Assembly (NCBI RefSeq): GCF_013401995.1
Contig: NZ_JACBJI010000002.1
Location: 124,001-188,000 of the forward strand
Source of the DNA: Flavobacterium agri
GTDB taxonomy: Bacteria > Bacteroidota > Bacteroidia > Flavobacteriales > Flavobacteriaceae
Direction of reading: 5' to 3'
DNA: 64,000 bases
The translations under genes and the position numbers were made by a program. The notes below the pieces were generated by a model that made no database searches, had not been told where the DNA came from, and was given only the letters and a program-made list of their open reading frames with translations. Positions 43,473 to 54,332 of the stretch are shown here, piece by piece (positions within the stretch are counted from its first letter, which is position 1; every line of letters begins with the position of its first letter).

Positions 43473-44024
43473 ATGGAAGCGATCTTTCAAAACTGGAAAA
43501 CCGACAGGCTGCAAGATATTTCGGCCGAAGAGTTTTTTGCTTTGATCGAACGCAACGCAGATCACATCAAAAAGACGTTTCCGGGAACGCTCGGCAATTG
43601 CCGAAATCTTGAACAAACCATCCGATTTTTGGGTGAGAACATCGACAAGGAAGAAAACGGAGACGGTTATTATTTCTACATCCGAAACCTTGAAACGGGC
43701 CGACTTATCGGTTACGTGTGCATCAAAAACGTCGACCGCAAAATCATGAAGTGCGAGCTCGCGTATTTCGTCGATGTGGATTTTGAACGGAAAGGCATCA
43801 TTTCAAAAGCCGTTTCAAACACGCTTTCGTTCTGTTTCCGCGAATTGGGAATGAACAAGATTTTTATCTGCACTTCGCTTGTAAACCACGCGAGCCAACG
43901 CATCGCAACCAAACACAGTTTCGTCGAGGAAGGCGTTTTGCGTCAGGAATTCAAAAATGGCGAAGGAAAACTCGAAGACGTTAAATACTTCGGGCTTCTA
44001 AAATCGGAATACGATCATGAATAG
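43473..44024 (+). CDS. GNAT family N-acetyltransferase (RimJ/RimL-like)
   Basis: 183 residues with the GNAT core: LIGYVCIKNVDRK, the acetyl-CoA loop region around VDFERKGIISKAV, and the late strand with NHASQRIATKHSFVEEGV. The acceptor is unknown; relatives acetylate ribosomal protein N-termini or small amines. It overlaps the next gene by 8 nt. It lies between hemE and hemF. Confidence 0.88.
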   Translation: MEAIFQNWKTDRLQDISAEEFFALIERNADHIKKTFPGTLGNCRNLEQTIRFLGENIDKEENGDGYYFYIRNLETGRLIGYVCIKNVDRKIMKCELAYFVDVDFERKGIISKAVSNTLSFCFRELGMNKIFICTSLVNHASQRIATKHSFVEEGVLRQEFKNGEGKLEDVKYFGLLKSEYDHE

Positions 44025-45786
44025 GATTTTTTGCATCATTTTCGCGGCGCTTTTCGCTTTGACAGCAAGTTCACAGAACCTTGCCAAAGACAGCATCGCG
44101 TTGCAGAAAATCATCAGGAAAACGATTGGGAACTCAACTGCGCCGGGAATTTACGAGGTAAAAGAACCGAAAGACATCAAATTCGTTTCGGGTTATATCT
44201 CCGCTAGAAACAAAACGATAAAACCCGAAATCAAGACTTTATCTGTTATCGATGAAAATACTTTGGGCAGACGATACCGAAACGGCGACAAGTCCGCGAT
44301 TCCTGAAATCCTGACGATACTGGGCAATGACAACTATGAGGCAATTGCAAAAGTCCTTGAAGAAATGTCTTACGATTACACCGACAACCAACCTGTCCAT
44401 TATCTGGAGCCCGAACTCAAAGAGCGCATTTTTAAGCTTGTGTCTAACGACAGTGTCGATTTTGCGGCCACCAGGTATCTTGGAGAGAACAATATAGATG
44501 GCTTTGTCGCGCTGTTCGAGGAAAACATCCGGATGGGCATCTCCCAAAATCCACGGTTGATCATGCCTTGGCTGGCTAAAGCCAAAAGCCAGGTCGCGTT
44601 CGATTATATGGCGCGAGAACTTGAACAAGGTCGCATCGCGCCGATTGGTTGGGGCGCTTCCGATAGGTTTCTGGTTCACGGGAACGACCAGCAAAAAAAG
44701 AAGTTACGCGACTTGATTTATGCCTATTTCTCCAAAAATCCAATTACTGTCGATGACATTACGCATCCGGTAATCGGAGAATTCATGGCAGACGAAAGAG
44801 CGGCGAGAAGCGAATTGTTTGCGAACATCGTAGCGCACGGAGACAAAAGATCCATTGCTTTTTTAGAAAAAACCTTTTCCGCTTTGGCGATAGAAAAATT
44901 GCCCAACGTCGACCCTCAAGAAATTTCCGCAATAGTCCAAATAAACACGCTTCATTACAAGGCGCCAGCCGAAAGAAAGGCTGTTTTCCTGGATCTGTTG
45001 TCAAAAAAAATGGTATTGGGCGACGCGTTCGAGAAAGTCCGTTCCGATGAAGTTTTGCGAAACGACGAAGAGGTTGCACAGGCATTGGTTTCGCATTGGT
45101 TCAATCAGAAATACGCTTCGAATTTAACTATCGTATCGTACTTTAAAGACAAAAATCAAGTTGAATTCGATGCGCTGGTTTTAAAATCGATTCCCGACGG
45201 GAAGAAACGTCGCGATTTGTCCGAAGATTTCGCCATCAGCAAGAAAACGGTGCAGGATCACAGTGATTATTTGTTCAAAAACGGCTTTATCGATACACCG
45301 ATCACACCGCAAATGATCGAGGATTTCAAAAAAGCCAACTTTTATGAACCCGACGAGCAAATCAACGACATAAAAACCACTACGCAAATTGCCAAAATTG
45401 GTCTTTCTTTCGATGCCGAAAGCGAAATCCCAAATGATTACAGCACACTTTTATCCGAATTCGTCGCTATTTCAAAAGGCAAACTGAAAGGCATCAAATC
45501 GTATGTCCAGGCAGGAAATTACAGACAAGGTTCAGGTTATGAATATCGTTTTCTGGTTTCCGACGGAAAGAAAAGTTACATCGTCGTGACCCAAGACCAA
45601 GGCGATTGGTACGATATGGAAACCTTCGACAAATTGTTGGACAGATTGACTTCGGACGCCAAAATCGAAGACAGATTCTACAGCATTTCCGGAGGAAACG
45701 ATTCGTTTTACGTATTTGGCGAACCGGAAAAAATCGAAAAGCTCCGAAACGATTACAAACTCAGGAATTCTTGGGAAATCAAATAA
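44017..45786 (+). CDS. Large secreted protein of unknown function
   Basis: 589 residues with a signal peptide (MNRIFCIIFAALFALTASSQ). Most of the chain is helical with charged, HEAT-like segments and no catalytic motif I can recognise. The last 150 residues look alpha/beta (YRFLVSDGKKSYIVVTQDQGDWYD, spread over 505-528). G+C seems somewhat lower than in the flanking hem genes. The position between hemE and hemF suggests insertion into the haem operon rather than a haem function. Confidence 0.75.
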   Translation: MNRIFCIIFAALFALTASSQNLAKDSIALQKIIRKTIGNSTAPGIYEVKEPKDIKFVSGYISARNKTIKPEIKTLSVIDENTLGRRYRNGDKSAIPEILTILGNDNYEAIAKVLEEMSYDYTDNQPVHYLEPELKERIFKLVSNDSVDFAATRYLGENNIDGFVALFEENIRMGISQNPRLIMPWLAKAKSQVAFDYMARELEQGRIAPIGWGASDRFLVHGNDQQKKKLRDLIYAYFSKNPITVDDITHPVIGEFMADERAARSELFANIVAHGDKRSIAFLEKTFSALAIEKLPNVDPQEISAIVQINTLHYKAPAERKAVFLDLLSKKMVLGDAFEKVRSDEVLRNDEEVAQALVSHWFNQKYASNLTIVSYFKDKNQVEFDALVLKSIPDGKKRRDLSEDFAISKKTVQDHSDYLFKNGFIDTPITPQMIEDFKKANFYEPDEQINDIKTTTQIAKIGLSFDAESEIPNDYSTLLSEFVAISKGKLKGIKSYVQAGNYRQGSGYEYRFLVSDGKKSYIVVTQDQGDWYDMETFDKLLDRLTSDAKIEDRFYSISGGNDSFYVFGEPEKIEKLRNDYKLRNSWEIK

Positions 45787-45796
45787 AACCAACCCG

Positions 45797-47711
<1,915 letters not shown>

Positions 47712-47757
47712 TTTCCGTTTTGGAAACTGATCGAAACACCCAAATCACCAAATAAAC

Positions 47758-48228
47758 ATGAAGGAAATTTTACTGCTGCTTTTACTCGGATTTTCACTTA
47801 ACATGGATGCCCAAAAGATGAAACCCGAGATGCACGAATATGCCGATGGTGTCGAATATTCCGTCGTCAGGGTCATACGCAACAAGTTCACGCAATACGG
47901 CAATGGGGACGACCATCGCATGTACATAGCCGAAAAAGGCAAGAGGTTCATAAGTGTGGCCATGGAATTCTCGAGTAAGTCGGACAAGGATGAAATCATC
48001 GATTTTACACAGATTTTCCTCATAGATAAAGACGGTAAAAGATACAAAGTTGAGTCCGTTTTGCAGAACAAGAAGTTGAGCACTACAGTCGAAAAGTTCG
48101 AGATGGTACTAAAAGCGGGTAAAACCAGAACCTATCTGATCGATTTCTGGGCATCGTTACCCAAAGACGAACCAATACAAAGAATGAACGTGGACGGCAT
48201 CGACATCACGTTCGAGCCGGAAGATTAA
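47758..48228 (+). CDS. Secreted beta-sandwich protein (DUF4352-like)
   Basis: 156 residues with a signal peptide ending near DAQ (residues 17-19). The mature domain alternates strands in the way of DUF4352/telokin-like domains: VVRVIRNKFTQYG, KRFISVAMEFSS, FLIDKDGKRYKVES, KTRTYLIDFWA. Function unknown. It stands alone between hemB and a cytochrome c gene. Confidence 0.65.
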   Translation: MKEILLLLLLGFSLNMDAQKMKPEMHEYADGVEYSVVRVIRNKFTQYGNGDDHRMYIAEKGKRFISVAMEFSSKSDKDEIIDFTQIFLIDKDGKRYKVESVLQNKKLSTTVEKFEMVLKAGKTRTYLIDFWASLPKDEPIQRMNVDGIDITFEPED

Positions 48229-48255
48229 TCAGTTTGCCTTGAAGGCATCAATACA

Positions 48256-48633
48256 ATGAAAACCATATCCACTTTTCTGTTACTCGGCCTGTTGTTTTCG
48301 TGCGCCACGAAAGAAGCCCCGACCGAAGACAGCTTCGAATACGAAGAAAAACAAACGCCTGTCGAATTGGGCGAGAAACTGTTCAACGGCAAAGGAAACT
48401 GCTATTCGTGCCATAATCCGGAGCAGAAAATCATCGGGCCGTCGCTCTTGGAAATCGGTAAAATCTACAAAGACAAGAACGGGAACATCGTCGAATTCTT
48501 GAAAGAGAAAGCCGATCCGATCGTCGATCCGGCGCAATATCCGGCGATGAAAGTGAATTTCGCGATCACCAAGCGTATGAGCGATGAGGAATTGAAGGCT
48601 TTGGAAGCGTATATCTATAGCTTTTCGAAGTGA
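48256..48633 (+). CDS. c-type cytochrome lipoprotein
   Basis: 125 residues. The lipobox (LLFSC, Cys16) suggests a membrane-anchored periplasmic protein. One haem-binding site is CYSCH at 49-53, and Met98 in YPAMKV is the likely sixth ligand. It is a small class I cytochrome c, possibly an electron carrier to a terminal oxidase. Closeness to haem biosynthesis may be chance. Confidence 0.92.
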   Translation: MKTISTFLLLGLLFSCATKEAPTEDSFEYEEKQTPVELGEKLFNGKGNCYSCHNPEQKIIGPSLLEIGKIYKDKNGNIVEFLKEKADPIVDPAQYPAMKVNFAITKRMSDEELKALEAYIYSFSK

Positions 48634-48650
48634 TTTTTTAGAGGTTACAT

Positions 48651-48681
48651 GACCTAACAGATTTTCAAAATCTGTTAGGTC
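48651..48681. terminator. Perfect palindromic hairpin (family copy B)
   Basis: GACCTAACAGATTTT and its exact complement (15 nt each) around one C. An outer helix AGGTTaCA/TGTAAACCT extends it. Follows the cytochrome c gene and probably ends its transcript, though a T tract is weak. Confidence 0.75.
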
Positions 48682-48784
48682 TGTAAACCTACCCGAAAAA
48701 CGAATTTGTCAAGTACAGATTTTCTGTATATTTTCTTAAAAATTCCTACGATGAATCTTCCTATCTTTATGGAAATCATTCATC

Positions 48785-49150
48785 ATGCGGTTATTTTCAC
48801 TTTCCATAGTCGGTTTGTTGCTGGTTACAATCGGCGCGAACGCACAACAACGCAGGTCGTTCATTTCTCCCGAAATGGCCTTATCACGTGAGCTTTTCCC
48901 GAAATCTAAGGATAGCATAGAAATGCCAAGGTTGATCATGATGGAACAGCGCACGACCTATTTCTTACAACCAAGCCCAAGTTTGGACACATTTACGACA
49001 GATTATAACTGGACAAAAGACATCCGAAGAAACGAGAGTTTTAAAAAAGCCGCTTATTACCAATACAATTACGATGCACTTGGTCGTTCTCCTTTGCCCG
49101 ACGCTTCGAGAGACGTGATGCAGCAAACCCTTATGAAATCACCGCGTTGA
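48785..49150 (+). CDS. Small secreted protein of unknown function
   Basis: 121 residues with a signal peptide (MRLFSLSIVGLLLVTIGANAQ) and a polar, probably partly disordered mature part (PEMALSRELFPKSKDSIEM). No family recognised. The upstream TATCTTTA near 48763 resembles the -7 box. Its stop overlaps the start of the alkyltransferase gene (TGATG). Confidence 0.7.
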   Translation: MRLFSLSIVGLLLVTIGANAQQRRSFISPEMALSRELFPKSKDSIEMPRLIMMEQRTTYFLQPSPSLDTFTTDYNWTKDIRRNESFKKAAYYQYNYDALGRSPLPDASRDVMQQTLMKSPR

Positions 49151-49623
49151 TGGAAACCGCTTTTATAAAAACACCCGTCGGCATTGCGAAAATCGAAGGA
49201 GACGAGAATGGCGTTTCGGTCATTTCCATTCTTGACGAAGAAATTCCCACGTCGGCCAAAATCCCAAAAAATCTTAAACAAGCCGTAAAGGAACTTGATG
49301 AATATTTTGAAGGGAAACGACATGATTTTACGTTTGAGATGAATCCGTCGGGTACCGATTTCCAAAAATCAGTCTGGAAAGAACTGCTCAAAATCCCTTT
49401 CGGAAAAACCACAAGCTATATGGATTTGTCCAACAAAATGGGTGACGTCAAAGCCATACGCGCGGTCGCGTCGGCCAACGGCAAAAACCCGCTTTGGATT
49501 GTCGTGCCTTGCCATCGCGTGATCGGATCTGACGGTTCGCTCACCGGTTACGCCGGCGGATTGTGGCGCAAAAAATGGCTGCTCGAGCACGAAACGCCTC
49601 CAACCCAACAAAGCCTTTTCTGA
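49150..49623 (+). CDS. ogt: Methylated-DNA--[protein]-cysteine S-methyltransferase
   Basis: 157 residues. The alkyl-acceptor Cys121 lies in the PCHR motif (IVVPCHRVIG), preceded by the DNA-binding helix region (PFGKTTSYMDLS) with the usual VASANGKNP. It repairs O6-alkylguanine by suicidal transfer to Cys. The N-terminal domain is short, as in Ogt-type proteins without an AraC-like regulatory part. Coupled to the small secreted protein upstream by a 1-nt overlap. Confidence 0.95.
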   Translation: METAFIKTPVGIAKIEGDENGVSVISILDEEIPTSAKIPKNLKQAVKELDEYFEGKRHDFTFEMNPSGTDFQKSVWKELLKIPFGKTTSYMDLSNKMGDVKAIRAVASANGKNPLWIVVPCHRVIGSDGSLTGYAGGLWRKKWLLEHETPPTQQSLF

Positions 49624-49626
49624 TTT

Positions 49627-50784
49627 ATGAAATTCATCAAACGGTTCCTCATCGGCATCCTGACGATCCTTGTTTTGGTCGTCGGAATCCTGTTCATCAC
49701 CAATAACGGTTATATTTTGAGAGGCGTCTGGGTCACGTACCTGCACGGACACGAAACGGCTTACCTCGACGATTACGAACATTTCGACAACCGCATCATC
49801 GCCAAAAGCCCGAATCCGCAGCCGTGGAAAATCGCGAAGGATTACAATTCGGTCAACGAGACCAAACGATTGGACAGCGTGCACAAAGCCATCGGTTCGA
49901 TCGCGTTCCTGATCATCAAGAACGACAGCATCTGGCACGAAAGCTATTACGACGGTTACGGGAAAGACTCGCACACCAATTCGTTTTCGATGGCCAAAAG
50001 CATCGTCACGGCAGCTCTCGGAAAGGCGATCATGGACGGAAAAATCGCAAGTCTCGACACCAAAGTCAGCACATATTTTCCCGAATTCGGTACGGGTTAT
50101 GCCGAAAAATTGACCGTTGGCGATTTGTCTTCGATGTCGTCCGGACTCGATTGGGACGAGAAATATTACAGCCCGTTCTCTAAGACCACGCGTGCGTATT
50201 TCGACACCGATCTTCCCGAATTCATCCGCAGCCTAAAGGTCGTGCATGAACCCGGAACGTATTACCAATATTCGAGCGGCAGTACGCAATTGCTCGCGAT
50301 GTGCATCGAAAAAGCCACCGGAGAAAATCTGGCGAGTTATGTTTCGCGCAATTTCTGGCAACCGATGGGAGCCGAAAACGACGCATTTTGGCAAACCGAC
50401 CACAAAGACGGCATCGTGAAAGCGTATTGTTGCATCGCTTCGGACGCACGCGATTTTGCACGCTTCGGGAAACTGTACAAACAACACGGCAAATGGAACG
50501 GCAAACAAATTTTGGATAGTGCGTTCGTCAAAACCTGCACAACGCCTCGCTTCGTCGAAAGCCCGCAATACGGCTACGGCTGGTGGCTTGAAACCTACCG
50601 TGACAAACAGGTTTTTTACATGCGCGGCCATTTGGGCCAATATGTAATTGTCGTGCCAGAAGACGATCTGATCATCGTGCGCCTCGGCCATTCCGGAAAC
50701 GTAAATGATCCGGGAAAGTATCACAGCAACGATTTTTATGTATATTTGGATGAGACTTATAAAATGCTTTCACTCAGGAAGTAA
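49627..50784 (+). CDS. Serine hydrolase of the beta-lactamase / DD-peptidase (class C-like) family
   Basis: 385 residues with an N-terminal membrane anchor (about 8-25). The nucleophile motif SMAK is at 121-124, a Tyr-containing YQYSSG near 214 serves as the second motif, and a late GHLGQ segment stands in for KTG. Such proteins are mostly esterases or peptidases rather than true beta-lactamases. Probably periplasmic. Substrate unknown. Confidence 0.88.
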   Translation: MKFIKRFLIGILTILVLVVGILFITNNGYILRGVWVTYLHGHETAYLDDYEHFDNRIIAKSPNPQPWKIAKDYNSVNETKRLDSVHKAIGSIAFLIIKNDSIWHESYYDGYGKDSHTNSFSMAKSIVTAALGKAIMDGKIASLDTKVSTYFPEFGTGYAEKLTVGDLSSMSSGLDWDEKYYSPFSKTTRAYFDTDLPEFIRSLKVVHEPGTYYQYSSGSTQLLAMCIEKATGENLASYVSRNFWQPMGAENDAFWQTDHKDGIVKAYCCIASDARDFARFGKLYKQHGKWNGKQILDSAFVKTCTTPRFVESPQYGYGWWLETYRDKQVFYMRGHLGQYVIVVPEDDLIIVRLGHSGNVNDPGKYHSNDFYVYLDETYKMLSLRK

Positions 50785-50811
50785 TACACGCCAATTTTAA
50801 ATGTATACGCC

Positions 50812-51525
50812 ATGATCCAAAAAATCCCTCTGGAGAACATCCTGTTTCTCGACATCGAAACCGTTCCTTTCGAACAACATTTCAACAGCCTCGACGACGA
50901 GATGAAATTGCTGTGGGAACAAAAAACCCAATACCAAAGACGAGACGAATTCTCGCCCGAAGCGTTTTACGAACGTGCCGGAATTTGGGCCGAATTCGGA
51001 AAGATCATCACCATTTCGGTCGGCTATTTCGTTTTGAAGAACGACATCCGGAATTTTCGGGTCACGTCTTTTTTCGGTGAAGAAAAACAATTGCTGCTCG
51101 ATTTCTCGAACCTGCTGGGCAACCATTTCTCGCGCGCCCAACACATCCTTTGCGGACACAACGCCAAAGAATTCGACATTCCGTTCATCGCCCGCCGCAT
51201 GATCATCAACGGCATACAATTGCCCGAAAAGCTCAACCTGTTCGGCAAGAAACCTTGGGAAGTGCCGCATCTCGACACGCTTGAACTGTGGAAATTCGGC
51301 GATTACAAACACTTCACGTCCCTGAAATTGCTCACGAAAATCCTCGGCATTCCGTCGTCGAAAGGCGATATAGACGGAAGCCAGGTCGCGCATGTGTTTT
51401 ACGTCGAGAAAGACATCGACCGCATCATCACGTATTGCGAAAAAGACGTGATCGCGACGGCACAGGTTTTCCTAAAAATGAGACGCGAGGAATTGCTTGT
51501 GGACGACGAGATTCTTCACGTTTAA
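50812..51525 (+). CDS. Predicted 3'-5' exonuclease (DnaQ-like, PolB-exonuclease-related)
   Basis: 237 residues. ExoI motif FLDIETVP near residue 14, ExoII region GHNAKEFDIPFIARR near 117-131, and ExoIII region YCEKDVIATAQV near 208. These hold the four acidic metal ligands of DEDDy/h nucleases. A stand-alone exonuclease without a polymerase domain; it may act on DNA or RNA. Confidence 0.9.
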   Translation: MIQKIPLENILFLDIETVPFEQHFNSLDDEMKLLWEQKTQYQRRDEFSPEAFYERAGIWAEFGKIITISVGYFVLKNDIRNFRVTSFFGEEKQLLLDFSNLLGNHFSRAQHILCGHNAKEFDIPFIARRMIINGIQLPEKLNLFGKKPWEVPHLDTLELWKFGDYKHFTSLKLLTKILGIPSSKGDIDGSQVAHVFYVEKDIDRIITYCEKDVIATAQVFLKMRREELLVDDEILHV

Positions 51526-51540
51526 GTTTTTGGTTCATAC

Positions 51541-51574
51541 GGATTCCGACGAAGGAGCAATCTGATTGGAATTT
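51541..51574. repeat. 34-nt dispersed intergenic repeat, copy 2
   Basis: Matches 33504-33537 at 31 of 34 positions. It is followed by further TTGGAATTT motifs (about 51567-51600) that look like decayed partial copies. Confidence 0.75.
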
Positions 51575-51620
51575 GGAATTTTTGTTTTGGAATTTCAATA
51601 TTTTTGGCAAAAACCAATCC

Positions 51621-51986
51621 ATGGAAAGCAACGAACCGCTCTACGTCATCCCCGAACGCTATCGCAAAATCGAGAACCTGCACATCGTTTTCTGGCTGCT
51701 CAAAGACTTGTGTTGGGTGATGCTTTGGCGTCCGCTCGGCTTGGTGATGATCGTCCCGACGATAGGTGCGGCGGCTTTGATCACTTGGCAAACGCGCCAC
51801 ATCAAAAGCGAATTATTGCACAACATCGCCGTGTTTTTCTGGATCATCGCGAACGCCTACTGGATGATTACCGAGTTCTTCACCACAGACGACAGCCTGC
51901 GGTATTACGCCGTGATTCCGTTTTCGATCGGGATTGTGGCGATCGCGTATTATTACATCGGCCTTCGTTTTGCGATAAAGAAATGA
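51621..51986 (+). CDS. Small membrane protein of unknown function
   Basis: 121 residues with four hydrophobic segments (around residues 28-45, 42-56, 66-83 and 94-118). Starts with MESNEPLYVIPERYRK. No family recognised. A longer in-frame reading upstream passes through the dispersed repeat and the exonuclease gene, so ATG 51621 is the sensible start. Confidence 0.7.
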   Translation: MESNEPLYVIPERYRKIENLHIVFWLLKDLCWVMLWRPLGLVMIVPTIGAAALITWQTRHIKSELLHNIAVFFWIIANAYWMITEFFTTDDSLRYYAVIPFSIGIVAIAYYYIGLRFAIKK

Positions 51987-52316
51987 TTTTTTAGAAGCTG
52001 TTTCCGGCTGCCCGCTTTTAGCTTTCTCTAAAAACGCGGTTTCGCTAGCCGTTTTACGGGCTTCCTGCGGTCGCCCGCAAACGCCTGCCAAACCAAGCGT
52101 TTTTCTTCAAAAGGCTAACCGCTTGCATCCGGGCTAGGCTTCGGTCTGAAATCGGAATTTCGTCTAAAAGAGGAAAAGCTAAAAAGGGCCAACAAACCAT
52201 TAAGTCTTTAATCACCGACTTCTCCTACTCAGGAGCGTCTATCATCTTTTCGTCTATTATCTATTATCCAGAAAACCATCACCCAAAATCGCGTATTTTA
52301 GCAAAAAATCCCAATT
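51987..52316. other. Gene-free region with probable intergenic repeat elements
   Basis: 330 nt with no coding potential I can support. Roughly 51990-52150 is richer in G+C, with short inverted segments such as GCGGTTTCGCTAGCCG and CCTGCGGTCGCCCGC, and ends with CCGGGCTAGG. It resembles repeat elements I associate with Flavobacterium intergenic DNA. 52237-52269 resembles the 26-nt inverted repeat near hemH. TATTTTAG at 52294-52301 is a possible -7 box for the next gene. No tRNA fold seen. Confidence 0.5.
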
Positions 52317-53756
52317 ATGGTCCTAAGCAGGTTCTGGCTCGCCATTTTCATCTCGTCCATCCTTTTTATTCTCGTCGGTGTTTCAATAGGCCATCATTAC
52401 GGTCTCGACTATATCATCAACGGCAAGAAAGACGACCCGATCCAGATCGGCGAAAAGTATCTCAATGAACTGCCGCGTTTCCTTCAGGACAGCATCCAGA
52501 AAGCAGACGAAAATACGTTCGTGATCAACCGCGACACCACGAATCTCGACACGTCTTATGTGTACAAGAACAAAACGGTAAAAATCTACAGCGGCGTCCA
52601 AAAATCCGACGGGTTGCTGCCCACGTGCAAAAGCACCGTACTCGACCTGATCATCCCGTTGATCGCCTATCTCGCGTTTTTCTGCGGATTGATGCAGCTT
52701 TTGATCGATTCCGGAGCGGCCGAAAAACTCGCCAAGAAACTCAGTCCGGTGTTCGTGAAAGTATTTCCGTCGGTTCCAAAAAACCACCCGTCGATTTCGT
52801 ACATGACCTTGAATTTTGCCGCGAATTTCCTCGGACTCGATTCCGCCGCGACGCCATTCGGGCTTAAGGCGATGGAAAGCTTGCAGGAAATCAATCCCAA
52901 TAAAGATAAGGCCAGCGATGCCCAAATCATGTTCATGTGTCTGCACGCGGCCGGTTTGACATTGATCCCGACATCGATTATCGGATATCGCGCTGCCGAA
53001 AATGCCACGAATCCGGCCGATGTGATGTTGCCGTGTATCATCACGTCTTTCATCGGAACATTGGCAGCATTTCTGATCATCGGAATCAAACAAAAAATCA
53101 ACTTCAAAAGCGTGTCGCTGATAACCGCTTTGATGACCATAATTGCAGCAATCGTAGGACTCCTGTTTTACGTGAACAGCCTTGATCTGATCGGCAAGAA
53201 CGTGTTCACGTCGAATCTTTCGGGCATCATGCTCGTCGGGATTATCGGGGTGACGTTGGTTTTCGCTTTCGTCAACGAAAAGAAATTCGTCGAGCAGGAA
53301 ACCACGATTTTCGACTCGTTCGTAACCGGAGCCAACAACGGATTGAAGACCGGAATCACGATTTTCCCTTACGTTTTGGGAATGCTCGTCGCAATTTCAT
53401 TGTTCAGGAATTCGGGACTTTTCGAAATCATCTCGAATTGGATTGCGCTGTTTTTCGCGAACATCGGCGTGGCAAAAGAAATCACCGATTCGCTTCCCGT
53501 TGCGCTTTTACGTCCGTTCTCATCGGGCGGATCGAGAGGTTTCATGATCGATGCGATGCGTCAGGCCGGCCCGGATTCGTTCACCGGAAGACTCGTGTGT
53601 ATTTTCCAATGTTCGGCCGAAACCACGTTTTACGTGATCGCGGTGTATTTCGGATCGGTCAAGATCAAGAACACGCGTTATACGCTTGGAGCGATGCTGC
53701 TTGTCGATCTGATCTGCGTCATCGCCGCCATTTTGGTCGCGGGCTGGTTCTTTTGA
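52317..53756 (+). CDS. Nucleoside recognition (Gate) domain membrane protein, SpmA/SpmB-like fusion
   Basis: 479 residues with about ten hydrophobic helices. Two Gate-type domains are visible: the first with LLIDSGAAEKLAKKLSPVF and NFAANFLGLDSAATPFGLKAM, the second with ALLRPFSSGGSRGFMI and FQCSAETTFYVIAVYFGSV. These match SpmA then SpmB joined in one chain, as usual in Bacteroidota. Likely an inner-membrane transporter. The substrate is unknown; nucleosides are suggested only by the domain name. Confidence 0.88.
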   Translation: MVLSRFWLAIFISSILFILVGVSIGHHYGLDYIINGKKDDPIQIGEKYLNELPRFLQDSIQKADENTFVINRDTTNLDTSYVYKNKTVKIYSGVQKSDGLLPTCKSTVLDLIIPLIAYLAFFCGLMQLLIDSGAAEKLAKKLSPVFVKVFPSVPKNHPSISYMTLNFAANFLGLDSAATPFGLKAMESLQEINPNKDKASDAQIMFMCLHAAGLTLIPTSIIGYRAAENATNPADVMLPCIITSFIGTLAAFLIIGIKQKINFKSVSLITALMTIIAAIVGLLFYVNSLDLIGKNVFTSNLSGIMLVGIIGVTLVFAFVNEKKFVEQETTIFDSFVTGANNGLKTGITIFPYVLGMLVAISLFRNSGLFEIISNWIALFFANIGVAKEITDSLPVALLRPFSSGGSRGFMIDAMRQAGPDSFTGRLVCIFQCSAETTFYVIAVYFGSVKIKNTRYTLGAMLLVDLICVIAAILVAGWFF

Positions 53757-53809
53757 TGTAACAATATTTGGAGTGAAAAGTCTTATCGGTTGAATCAAAA
53801 AACGAACAA

Positions 53810-54259
53810 ATGAAATCAATCTTCAATCAAGAAACCAACGCCGAACTTCTGGAACGGCTTTCAAAAATCACGGCCCAAACCGTACCGAATTGGGGCAAAA
53901 TGAACGCATCCCAAATGGTCACGCATTGCCAAAAACCTTTAGACGTGGCCGAAGGAACGCTCAAACTTCCGCATTCGTTCATCGGAAAACTGTTTGGCAA
54001 AATGGTCAAGAAGCAGTTCCTGAGCGGAAAACCGATCAGCAAGAATTCGCCCACGGCAAAAGAATTCGTAATCAAAGGAACGCCCGATTTCGAGAAGGAA
54101 AAATCGGTTTTGGAGGCGCAAATCCGCAAGTTTGGGGAAAAAGGTCCCGACGCGGTCGCCAACAAAACGCATCCGTTTTTCGGCACGATGACCGACGACG
54201 AATGGGGCAAACTGCATTACGTGCATTTGGATCACCATTTCACGCAGTTCGGGGTTTAG
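53810..54259 (+). CDS. DUF1569 protein (DinB-like fold)
   Basis: 149 residues. A helical bundle with NASQMVTHCQKPL and the late LHYVHLDHHFTQFG; the histidines form a DinB-type metal triad. Such proteins are thought to be thiol-dependent metalloenzymes, but DUF1569 members are uncharacterised. Single gene, ending just before a palindromic hairpin. Confidence 0.85.
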   Translation: MKSIFNQETNAELLERLSKITAQTVPNWGKMNASQMVTHCQKPLDVAEGTLKLPHSFIGKLFGKMVKKQFLSGKPISKNSPTAKEFVIKGTPDFEKEKSVLEAQIRKFGEKGPDAVANKTHPFFGTMTDDEWGKLHYVHLDHHFTQFGV

Positions 54260-54264
54260 GGTAG

Positions 54265-54297
54265 AAACCTCAAAGGTTTTTAAAACCTTTGAGGTTT
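54265..54297. terminator. Perfect palindromic hairpin between convergent genes (family copy C)
   Basis: AAACCTCAAAGGTTTT and its exact complement (16 nt each) around one T. Same arms as copy A at 19428-19461. Lies between the DUF1569 gene and the GH3 gene and probably ends both transcripts. Confidence 0.8.
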
Positions 54298-54332
54298 GTA
54301 GTCCACCCAAAAAATCAATAACTAAAATTATC

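Noticed and set aside
51987..52316. tRNA or small structured RNA
   Set aside because: No cloverleaf, CCA end or clear terminator could be drawn; the short inverted segments are better explained as a repeat element.
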